This document shows positions 1-5,674 of a stretch of 6,281 bases of DNA, in pieces. Where the stretch lies: contig CAMLHU010000132.1 in assembly GCA_946479825.1 (NCBI GenBank), positions 1-6,281 of the forward strand, read 5' to 3'. Source of the stretch: an uncultured Gemmatimonadota bacterium. GTDB lineage: Bacteria > Gemmatimonadota > Gemmatimonadetes > Gemmatimonadales > GWC2-71-9. Within the stretch, counting starts at the first letter, position 1. Each line of letters starts with the position of its first letter. The translations under genes were made by a program, and so were the position numbers. Below the pieces are notes generated by a model. That model had not been told where the DNA came from. It searched no databases and saw nothing but the letters and a program-made list of their open reading frames with translations.

Positions 1-62
1 GGCTCGGCGGGAGCCGGGTGGTGGATCTCCTGCCCGGCGACCAGCTCCCGCGGATCTGCTGA
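1..62 (+). CDS. Probable C-terminal end of a convergent gene (partial, 5' end outside window)
   Basis: Plus-strand frame 3 reads about 19 codons and stops at TGA 60-62. The visible tail is L-G-G-S-R-V-V-D-L-L-P-G-D-Q-L-P-R-I-C. All but one of these codons end in G or C, as expected of a real gene in this genome. The minus strand has no ATG, GTG or TTG between 1 and 72, so the minus-strand operon does not continue into another gene here. The tail would end 10 bases from the stop of the zinc-ribbon gene, tail to tail. Nineteen residues are too few to name a product. The other two plus frames are also open across this stretch, so the call is tentative. Confidence 0.4.
   Translation, partial: LGGSRVVDLLPGDQLPRIC
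8..50. repeat. Imperfect inverted repeat (possible stem-loop) downstream of the operon
   Basis: CGGGAGC at 8-14 is exactly complementary to GCTCCCG at 44-50. Inside it, CGGG at 15-18 can pair with CCCG at 33-36, leaving an asymmetric bulge. It lies 23 bases past the stop of the last operon gene. No T-rich tract follows on either strand, so it does not look like a classical intrinsic terminator. It also overlaps the probable coding tail of the convergent gene. In DNA this GC-rich, short GC stems arise by chance. Confidence 0.25.
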
Positions 63-72
63 CCGCGCGCCC

Positions 73-777
73 TCAGCGGGCGGCGGTCTTGGCGGCCCCG
101 CCCGTCACGCGGACGGCCTCGTCATGGAACTGGTCGAGCGACGCCGCGTGCTCGTCGTACTCCGGCAGCTTCCTGGCGCGCTCCTTGGCCTCGTGCGTCA
201 GGAAGTCCCGGAAGGCGGTCTTCATCGCCAGGGAATCTCCCTTGAAGCCATACGTCCTGGCGCGCAGCATGTCGCCGAGCAGGCTGGTCGGCGCCATCCG
301 GCGGATGGTGTCCGCCTGCGCCAGCGCGGCCGCGACGTCGCCGCCGGTCAGGTCGAGCACGCCGATGTGGAAGTGCGCGTCGGCGTTGCGGGTCGGGAGC
401 ATCGCGTAGGCCTGAAGGGCCATCGGCAGGAAGAACTGCGCGCTGTCGGCCGAGCCGGCGCCGTGCAGCGACATGATCTTCGCGTACAGGCGGCTGGCAC
501 GCTGCTCGGGGCTCATCTGGCTGATGTCAGGCGCCGGGCCTCCGCCCATCGCCGCGCCGGCGAACGGGGCCGCGGCAGCGTCCGCGGCGACCGGCGCCGG
601 GGTGGCACGCTTCCCCAACAGAAGCACCGCCACCAGCGCGCCCAGCACCAACCCGCCCAACCCCCAGGGCAGGCCGACCTGCCACCCCGCGCGCGGCTGG
701 GACGCCACGGCGGTGCCGCACTTGAAGCAGAACCGGACGTTGGCGGGCAGGGCGGTACCGCACTTCGGGCAATCCAT
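73..777 (-). CDS. Zinc-ribbon, single-TM, TPR-like protein of unknown function
   Basis: A 234-residue protein starting with an N-terminal zinc ribbon: C3-x2-C6 and C17-x2-C20, in the CPKCG / FCFKCG form of the zinc-ribbon_2/DZR families. One hydrophobic segment follows at about 34-54. After it comes an Ala/Pro/Gly-rich stretch (58-85), then a helical region (about 88-205) rich in Ala, Leu and Tyr with TPR-like helix pairs around 118-180. It contains no CXXCH, so it is not a cytochrome. The ATG start is supported by GGAG six bases upstream. It is the last gene of the cytochrome operon, 32 bases after the 16-haem gene, so co-transcription is likely. A role in assembling or docking the cytochromes is only a guess from context. 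Topology is unclear: basic residues flank both sides of the membrane segment. The fold description is firm and the function is unknown. Confidence 0.85.
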   Translation of the reverse strand: MDCPKCGTALPANVRFCFKCGTAVASQPRAGWQVGLPWGLGGLVLGALVAVLLLGKRATPAPVAADAAAAPFAGAAMGGGPAPDISQMSPEQRASRLYAKIMSLHGAGSADSAQFFLPMALQAYAMLPTRNADAHFHIGVLDLTGGDVAAALAQADTIRRMAPTSLLGDMLRARTYGFKGDSLAMKTAFRDFLTHEAKERARKLPEYDEHAASLDQFHDEAVRVTGGAAKTAAR

Positions 778-783
778 GGAACG

Positions 784-787
784 CTCC
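784..787 (-). promoter_or_regulatory. Ribosome binding site of the zinc-ribbon gene
   Basis: GGAG on the minus strand, six bases before the ATG at 775-777, within the 32-base gap after the 16-haem cytochrome gene. It supports this start. No promoter is visible in that gap. Confidence 0.6.
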
Positions 788-809
788 GTTCAGGTCGTTG
801 GCCGGCCGG

Positions 810-2252
810 TCACCGGCTCGGGATGGCGAGGCCGTGGCAGGCCGTGCAGACCTCCGGATTCTTCTGCCGGAGGCGGTTGGGATCGAAGCCTGGGCCGTGC
901 GGGTCGAATTTGCGGCCGCTCAGCGCCGAGTGGCAAGTGAGGCAGTCGCGCTCGGCGTGGCAGCTGGTGCAGGTCTCGAGGCTCTGGCGGGCGGCCGCGC
1001 CGTGACCGGCGATGAAGAACGGCGACCCGTCGTGGAACCCCGGGCGCATCGTCCCGGTCCGTGCCACCACGCCGGCGTTCTTGTGGCAGGACGCGCAGAA
1101 GGCGCCCTGGTTGTGGCACGCCGTGCAGGACGACTCGCGCGCGTACGCCGCTTCCGGGTGGCTGGTCAGGAACCCGGCCGGGTGATAGCGCGACGCGCTG
1201 CTGGCGTCGGGCCGATGGCACGAGAGGCAGTCGGCGCGGGTGTGGCAGCTGGCGCAGGTCTGCGCGGCGGTCGTGGCCGACGGCGCGTGCGTCCGCGCGA
1301 AGTCCTTGCCGTGCCACGCGGGGCGGATCCGGCTCACCCGGGCGCCGGCCGATCGCCCCGGCCCGGCTGCCGCCAGCGTGGCGGCGACCTGCGGCGTGGC
1401 CGCGTGGCACGTCAGGCAGCTCTCGCGGGTGTGGCAGGTGCTGCAGGTCGCTCCCTGCGCCCGCGACGCCCGACCGTGGGTGGAGAGGAAGTCGTCGGCG
1501 TGATGAGTGTCGGGCTCGCGGAGCGACACGTGGATCGCCGCGGCCCGTGGGTCGGGCGCCAGGGCCTGGATGGCCGGCGTCTCCGGCGCGTTGACGTGGC
1601 ATTCCAGGCAGAAGTCGCGCGCGTGGCAGGTGGCGCAGCTCGCCGCGACGGGCGCGGCACTGGTGGCGGCCCGGCCATGCCCGCCGGCGCCCAGGAACCC
1701 CGGCTGCCGGTGCGACGGGGGTTCCGGGAACTTCGCCACGTCGGTCGCGGCGAGCCGCGTCGCCTCGGGGAGCGGCACGTGGCAGCGCGAGCACGCCGTG
1801 TCCGGCGCGCTCAGGTGGGCGCCCTGGATCCCGTGGCAGTTGAAGCAGCGCTCGGGGAGTGGATCGCGGACGGCGGTCATCCACGGCGTGCCGTCCGGAG
1901 TATGACAGGCGACGCAGGCGATCCCGCGGGCCGAGTCCGGGTGGAGACGGTCCACCTCGGTCCGGTGGTCCGCGTGGGAGAACCGGAGATTGCTCGCCCG
2001 GGCGGCCGGCGGCGGCACGAAGGTGACCCTGGGCTTGGTCGTTCCGTCGTGGCAGGTGGCGCACACGGCCGCGGAAGGGAAGAGCGGGGCGTCGGCACGC
2101 GCGGCGCCGGCGTGACACCCGGTACAGGTGGGGAAGAGCTTGGCGTGCAGGGCGTGATCGAATGCGGAGTCGCCGGGCGCCTGCTGCGCCGCGAGCCCGG
2201 CGGCCAGCCCGAAGGCGAGCCCGAGGAGCGAGCCGAGGGAGCGGAAGGTCAC
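810..2252 (-). CDS. Exported 16-haem c-type cytochrome (MtrA-like role proposed)
   Basis: A 480-residue protein. Residues 1-23 form a Sec-type signal peptide (basic start, Leu/Ala/Gly core, cleavage near Ala-Ala-Gln). There is no lipobox Cys and no other membrane segment, so the mature protein is soluble in the periplasm or exported. Sixteen CXXCH motifs begin at residues 43, 64, 113, 136, 154, 206, 215, 270, 279, 333, 342, 376, 386, 428, 437 and 469, about 29 residues per haem. F-D-H-x2-H before the first haem and F-S-H-x2-H (91-96) resemble c3/c7-type distal ligands. From residue 206 the haems come in five close pairs. The frame is open much further upstream, but the GTG at 2250-2252 is chosen because it begins the signal peptide, follows GAGGG, and overlaps the barrel gene's stop as GTGA. 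Its neighbour suggests an MtrA-like job of carrying electrons to or through the barrel. That role is inferred. Confidence 0.93.
   Translation of the reverse strand: MTFRSLGSLLGLAFGLAAGLAAQQAPGDSAFDHALHAKLFPTCTGCHAGAARADAPLFPSAAVCATCHDGTTKPRVTFVPPPAARASNLRFSHADHRTEVDRLHPDSARGIACVACHTPDGTPWMTAVRDPLPERCFNCHGIQGAHLSAPDTACSRCHVPLPEATRLAATDVAKFPEPPSHRQPGFLGAGGHGRAATSAAPVAASCATCHARDFCLECHVNAPETPAIQALAPDPRAAAIHVSLREPDTHHADDFLSTHGRASRAQGATCSTCHTRESCLTCHAATPQVAATLAAAGPGRSAGARVSRIRPAWHGKDFARTHAPSATTAAQTCASCHTRADCLSCHRPDASSASRYHPAGFLTSHPEAAYARESSCTACHNQGAFCASCHKNAGVVARTGTMRPGFHDGSPFFIAGHGAAARQSLETCTSCHAERDCLTCHSALSGRKFDPHGPGFDPNRLRQKNPEVCTACHGLAIPSR
930..1697 (-). repeat. Five diverged dihaem modules within the 16-haem cytochrome
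   Basis: Protein-level repeat covering residues 186-441. Each unit has Phe, a few residues, His (F-x3-H in four units, F-x5-H in the first), then a spacer, then C-x2-C-H-x4-C-x2-C-H. The pairs lie at 1596-1637, 1404-1445, 1215-1256, 1083-1127 (x5 instead of x4 between motifs) and 930-971. The residues between the two motifs are similar: A-R-D-F, T-R-E-S, T-R-A-D, A-E-R-D. The conserved upstream His is a candidate distal haem ligand. Confidence 0.8.
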
Positions 2253-3760
2253 GGCGCCCTCGGGACGTCGGGGACCGCCTGCACGGCCGCGGGGACGCCG
2301 GTCAGGGCATCGGCCGAACCGAGGAGCAGGGTGATCCGGCCGCTCACGCGGAACTGGTCCCAGTTGAACCCGGCCGGATCGGGGCGCTGGCGCTCCTCGG
2401 AGTACCGGCTCACGTCGGCCTGGAACCGCCACCGCTCGGCCGGGACGTAGCTCGCGTTGATGCCCACGTAGGTCACCGTCGCGTCGTCGTAGCGGAACTC
2501 GAGGGTGCGATCGAGGGTCCCGGCGTGGAGGCCGACCGTGACGTGCCGGTCCGGCACGCAGGTGGCGCCCCCGTCCACACCGCGGCCGCCGGCGCCGGGG
2601 CCGAAGTCGGCGTGGTGTCCGAGCTCGAGGGTGCACGGCACGGGCGGCGAATAGCGCACCGTCCAGGCGTAGCGCCACCCGGTGTTACGCGTGTCGGTGA
2701 GCGGGGTCGAGGTCTCCGTCGGGTCGAACCTGTAGGTCTCGCCGGTGGCGTGCAGCGAGACCCGGTGGATCGGCGTGAGGTCGAGCGAGCCGTCCAGCGC
2801 CTTGTACGAGACCGGGCTGAAGGCGCCCCAGATCGTCCACAGGTCAAAGTGCGGGTGGTAGCGGCGCCCGGTCACGCTGCCCGAGATCCAGCCGCGGGCG
2901 GGGCGGTACGCCAGCGTCAGGTCGGCGCTTCCCCAGACGTCCGCGGCCATGTCGTACTCCACGCCGCCGGCCAGGCTCCACGCCCGGACCGGCCGCGCGA
3001 CCACGCTGGCGTAGGCGCGTTCGGACACGAAGTAGTCCGACCGCTGGTCCACCTGTCGCTGATAGTCGAGCCGGGCGTCCACCCAGCGTGAGCGGATCCC
3101 CGCCGCCGCCCCGGCGACGACCTGCCGCTGTTCGGGTTGGAAGTCGTTGAGCGGGTTGAGCGCCGGGCTCGTGACCGGGAGGGCCACTCCCTGCGCCAGC
3201 CCCCAGCCACCGTACCCGGTCAGCTCAAGCCCCGTCTGCGGATCGCGCAGGGTCAGGCTCGCGCCGTCGTAGCCGGTGTAGCCGAACGGCGCCGCATACG
3301 CCAGGCGCCCGACCCGGCCCAGTATCCGCTCATTCGCGTATTCGCCGTAGCCCTCGATGAGCTGGAGGGCGGGCGACGTGCCCGGCCAGGCGTTGGCGTC
3401 GCCCAGTTCGGCGCCGGCACGGGCCAGGACGTGCACGCTCAGGCCGCGGACGCCGAGTCCCCACAGCGTGAGGTCGGCGGTGGAGGTGATCGGCGCGCCG
3501 GTCCGGGTGGGACCGGGGCGGTAGAAGAGGCAGTACGCCGCGGCCGGTGTGCACGTGACCGCAAACCCCTCGGGGGAGACGAGCCCGCCGTCGGGCCCGG
3601 TCGTCACCGAGCCCGCGGGCACGCTGTCGAGCGTTACGCCGCGGTACGATGCCGCCTGCGCCCCGGTCACGAGCTGGAGCCGGTAGCCCTGGGCGCGGGC
3701 GGCCCGGGGGAGGACGGCCAGGGCCGCGGCGAGGACGAGCACCACCCCCTGGCGGATCAC
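2249..3760 (-). CDS. Outer-membrane beta-barrel protein of a putative porin-cytochrome conduit
   Basis: A 503-residue protein with a clear signal peptide (V-I-R-Q start, hydrophobic core 6-17, cleavage after A-R-A at 21-23). The mature chain alternates polar and hydrophobic residues with many aromatics and Gly, as in transmembrane beta-strands. Examples are about 147-187 (G-R-x3-Y-x2-P-F-G-Y-T-G-Y-D-G-A, then a second strand), 262-296, and 465-481 (the likely last strand). The G-R...D-G-A pattern recalls alginate-export-type and other respiratory-operon barrels. It is shorter than MtrB (about 700 residues). Four cysteines (70, 77, 376, 401) are unusual for a barrel. An ATG 66 bases upstream is possible, but the GTG at 3758-3760 is preferred: it gives a proper signal peptide, follows GGGAGGG, and forms a GTGA overlap with the upstream cytochrome. 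It probably sheathes a cytochrome in the outer membrane. A plain porin is the alternative. Confidence 0.85.
   Translation of the reverse strand: MIRQGVVLVLAAALAVLPRAARAQGYRLQLVTGAQAASYRGVTLDSVPAGSVTTGPDGGLVSPEGFAVTCTPAAAYCLFYRPGPTRTGAPITSTADLTLWGLGVRGLSVHVLARAGAELGDANAWPGTSPALQLIEGYGEYANERILGRVGRLAYAAPFGYTGYDGASLTLRDPQTGLELTGYGGWGLAQGVALPVTSPALNPLNDFQPEQRQVVAGAAAGIRSRWVDARLDYQRQVDQRSDYFVSERAYASVVARPVRAWSLAGGVEYDMAADVWGSADLTLAYRPARGWISGSVTGRRYHPHFDLWTIWGAFSPVSYKALDGSLDLTPIHRVSLHATGETYRFDPTETSTPLTDTRNTGWRYAWTVRYSPPVPCTLELGHHADFGPGAGGRGVDGGATCVPDRHVTVGLHAGTLDRTLEFRYDDATVTYVGINASYVPAERWRFQADVSRYSEERQRPDPAGFNWDQFRVSGRITLLLGSADALTGVPAAVQAVPDVPRAP
2257..2261 (-). promoter_or_regulatory. Ribosome binding site deciding the GTG start of the 16-haem cytochrome
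   Basis: GAGGG on the minus strand, four bases before GTG 2250-2252, inside the 3' end of the barrel gene. With the GTGA overlap it implies translational coupling. It argues against the much longer upstream-extended reading frame, whose extra residues are Arg/Pro-rich shadow sequence. Confidence 0.65.
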
Positions 3761-5661
3761 GGGCGCCCTCCCGCCGCGCCGAGCGCGAGCGAATCTGGAT
3801 GGGCCTGGAGGTGACAAGTGGCGCACGCCTTCGGCGCGAAGTGATCACGCTGCGCCTGGTGGCAGGTCAGGCAGAGCTCGCGGTCCGCGGTCAGTCCCTG
3901 GACGATCGCGGCCGGATGGCACGAGCCGCACGCCTGGTGGGCTGGCGATGGGGGCGCGTGCGCGGCCCGGACGGCCGGGGTGTCGGTGTCCACATGGCAC
4001 CCCGCGCAGGTCCGCCCGGCCCGATGGTGGTCGGCGTGGCACGCCGCGCAGTCCTTCACGCTGTCGGCCGGCGCCAGCGACACCGGCGTGGTGTGGCAAT
4101 CGAGGCACCGGAGCTTCTGGTGGACGGCGTGGGCAAAGGTGGTGTCGTGCGTGCGGACCGGCGCGCCGCGCACCGCCACCTGAATGGCGACCGCCCGGGG
4201 CGCGCCGAGGTCGGCGGCGGCGTGGCAGCGGGCGCAGTCGGCGGTGGCCGGCGCCTGGTGGTGGCAGATCTGGCAACCGCGGGGCGGCTCGAAGGTGAGC
4301 GCCCCGTGGCGGGTGGTGGAGGCGTGGCAGGTGATGCAGGCCAGCGCCTTGTGGCGATCGTGCGGGAATGTGTCGGCGGTCGGGCGGGGAGGTGGAGGCA
4401 GGTCGGCCACGGGGGCGTCACCCTTCCCCCGTGGCGGCGGCTCCGCCCGCGCGTTGAACGAGATCCCGCTCGCTTTGAGGGCCCGGGTGGTGTCGAACGG
4501 CAGCGGCGGCTCGACCTGCAGGCGTCCCGCCTTCCGGGCGCGGACGGCCGCGTGGCACCCCGCGCAATCGCTCGGGTCCACCCGGGCCTGGTGCGGCTGG
4601 TGACAGGTGATGCAGTCCTGTCCGATGGCGCGGTGCGCCTTGCCGACGTGGAACGGGATGGCCCGCCAGGTGACGTGGCAGTTGACGCACGCCTTCGCGG
4701 CGTCGGACGGCCTGGTCTGGGTGTGCGGGTTGTGGCAGTCGCCGCAGGTCCCGGCGTGCGGGTCCTTCACCGCGTCGAACGTGAGCAGGGTCTGCATCTG
4801 ATGGCAGCCCAGGCACTGCTTCATCTTGGGGACGAGCGTCCCCCGGGCGGAGTCCCTGGTCGCGAGGGCCGGGACGTCGGCGGTGAACTTATGGCAGGTG
4901 GTGCAGTGTAGCTCTGTCTGCCCGGCCATCTTGCCGAGGGTGATCTTGAGCTGGTCGTGGCACCCCGATTGGCCGCAGGTGCGGGTCTCGGGGTGGAAGG
5001 CGTGCACCTCGACGCCGTGGCAGGTGACGCACTGGAGGTTCTTGAGCACGCTCGAGTCGGACTCGAAGTGCACCCGGTGCCCGGCGGTCTGGGCGATCTG
5101 CTTCCAGCGAGCCTTGTCGCCGTTCACGTGGCATCCGGCGCAGACCCGGTTCGGCACCTTGGCGTGCTTGCCGATCTTGTCGGGCCGCTCCGCCACCCAC
5201 AGGTAGAGCTGGCGCGCGCTCGCGAAGATGGACTGCTGGTGGCACTGATGGCACTCGAGCGAGTCGTGCTTGCTGGCGACGAACTTCCCGTACGCCGGCG
5301 TCATCACGTGGCAGCCGGTGCAGAAGCCGTTGTCGTGCTGCATGTAGTGCCAGCTGGCGGCGCCGCCGCCGGCGGCCACGAGCAGCACCAGCCCCACCGT
5401 CCCGGCGAGCGCCAGCTGGGCGCCGCGGGGGCGGTCCACCGCCCAGTGCCACAGGGCGCGGCGGTTGCGCCATACCACGAACGCCACGGCGGCGGCCACC
5501 AGCACGCCGAGCACGAAGCCGGTGATCTGGAGCCAGGACGGCAGGTTGAACATGAACCGGACCACGGCGGCGATCCCGCCCGGGAGGGGGGATTCCACCG
5601 TGGTCCGTTGGGCGGCGAGGTGCAGCGGTGCGCCGGTCAGCACGCTCGTCGTCGGGGTCAC
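3757..5661 (-). CDS. Membrane-anchored NapC/NirT-like cytochrome with 20 haem motifs
   Basis: 634 residues from a GTG start. Two membrane segments (about 44-64 and 82-104) flank an Arg-rich loop (65-80, five Arg), which places the haem domain in the periplasm. C114-x2-C-H118-V-M120 matches the first-haem motif of NapC/NrfH/CymA quinol dehydrogenases, where that Met has a haem-ligand role. Further motifs begin at 137, 174, 211, 253, 283, 306, 325, 350 and 366. One, at C229, is CX4CH. A Pro-rich linker (about 372-430) joins a second module with nine motifs (442, 463, 476, 519, 538, 552, 578, 597, 613), which opens with F-P-H-x2-H. Likely job: take electrons from membrane quinol and pass them along its own haem chain towards the outer membrane. 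The GTG lacks a clear Shine-Dalgarno sequence. V33 (5563-5565) or M37 (5551-5553) are alternative starts, still ahead of both membrane segments. The upstream gene ends 13 bases away. Confidence 0.93.
   Translation of the reverse strand: MTPTTSVLTGAPLHLAAQRTTVESPLPGGIAAVVRFMFNLPSWLQITGFVLGVLVAAAVAFVVWRNRRALWHWAVDRPRGAQLALAGTVGLVLLVAAGGGAASWHYMQHDNGFCTGCHVMTPAYGKFVASKHDSLECHQCHQQSIFASARQLYLWVAERPDKIGKHAKVPNRVCAGCHVNGDKARWKQIAQTAGHRVHFESDSSVLKNLQCVTCHGVEVHAFHPETRTCGQSGCHDQLKITLGKMAGQTELHCTTCHKFTADVPALATRDSARGTLVPKMKQCLGCHQMQTLLTFDAVKDPHAGTCGDCHNPHTQTRPSDAAKACVNCHVTWRAIPFHVGKAHRAIGQDCITCHQPHQARVDPSDCAGCHAAVRARKAGRLQVEPPLPFDTTRALKASGISFNARAEPPPRGKGDAPVADLPPPPRPTADTFPHDRHKALACITCHASTTRHGALTFEPPRGCQICHHQAPATADCARCHAAADLGAPRAVAIQVAVRGAPVRTHDTTFAHAVHQKLRCLDCHTTPVSLAPADSVKDCAACHADHHRAGRTCAGCHVDTDTPAVRAAHAPPSPAHQACGSCHPAAIVQGLTADRELCLTCHQAQRDHFAPKACATCHLQAHPDSLALGAAGGRP
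3766..3772 (-). promoter_or_regulatory. Strong ribosome binding site deciding the GTG start of the barrel gene
   Basis: GGGAGGG on the minus strand, five bases before GTG 3758-3760, inside the last codons of the 20-haem cytochrome gene. It is one of the best Shine-Dalgarno matches in the window. It favours the 503-residue barrel with an N-terminal signal peptide over the version starting at 3826, which adds 22 Arg/Pro-rich residues. Confidence 0.7.
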
Positions 5662-5674
5662 AGGGCGGCCGGGG

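Noticed and set aside
58..77. GCTGA...TCAGC palindrome between the two convergent stop codons as a bidirectional terminator
   Set aside because: The stem is only five base pairs, arises simply because both genes end in TGA, and no T-rich tract follows on either side.
124..1005. Plus-strand reading frame opposite the zinc-ribbon gene
   Set aside because: Arg/Gly/His-rich translation without recognisable features, opposite a gene with a zinc ribbon and a good ribosome site.
798..2450. Long plus-strand reading frame of 550 codons opposite the 16-haem cytochrome
   Set aside because: Its translation is Arg/Gly/Ala-rich low-complexity sequence with no motif. It is the shadow of a GC-rich gene whose minus-strand frame has a signal peptide and 16 haem motifs.
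2253..2678. N-terminal extension of 142 residues on the 16-haem cytochrome frame
   Set aside because: It lies wholly inside the barrel gene and translates to Arg/Pro-rich sequence. A signal peptide, ribosome site and GTGA overlap mark the real start at 2252.
3649..4911. Long plus-strand reading frame of 420 codons opposite the 20-haem cytochrome and barrel start
   Set aside because: It spans the junction of two well-supported minus-strand genes and has shadow-type composition. There is no domain, signal or ribosome site.
810..5350. Frequent short repeats GTGGCAG/GTGGCAC on the plus strand, which at first look like a direct-repeat array or CRISPR
   Set aside because: They are the complement of TGC-CAC, the Cys-His codons of the haem motifs. 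Spacing is irregular and follows the protein, so there is no array.
3757..5661. Interpretation as a nitrite-reduction (NrfHA-type) module
   Set aside because: No CXXCK catalytic haem motif, the hallmark of most NrfA proteins, is present in any cytochrome here, and the adjacent outer-membrane barrel fits an outward electron route better. The truncated gene's missing part leaves this not fully excluded.
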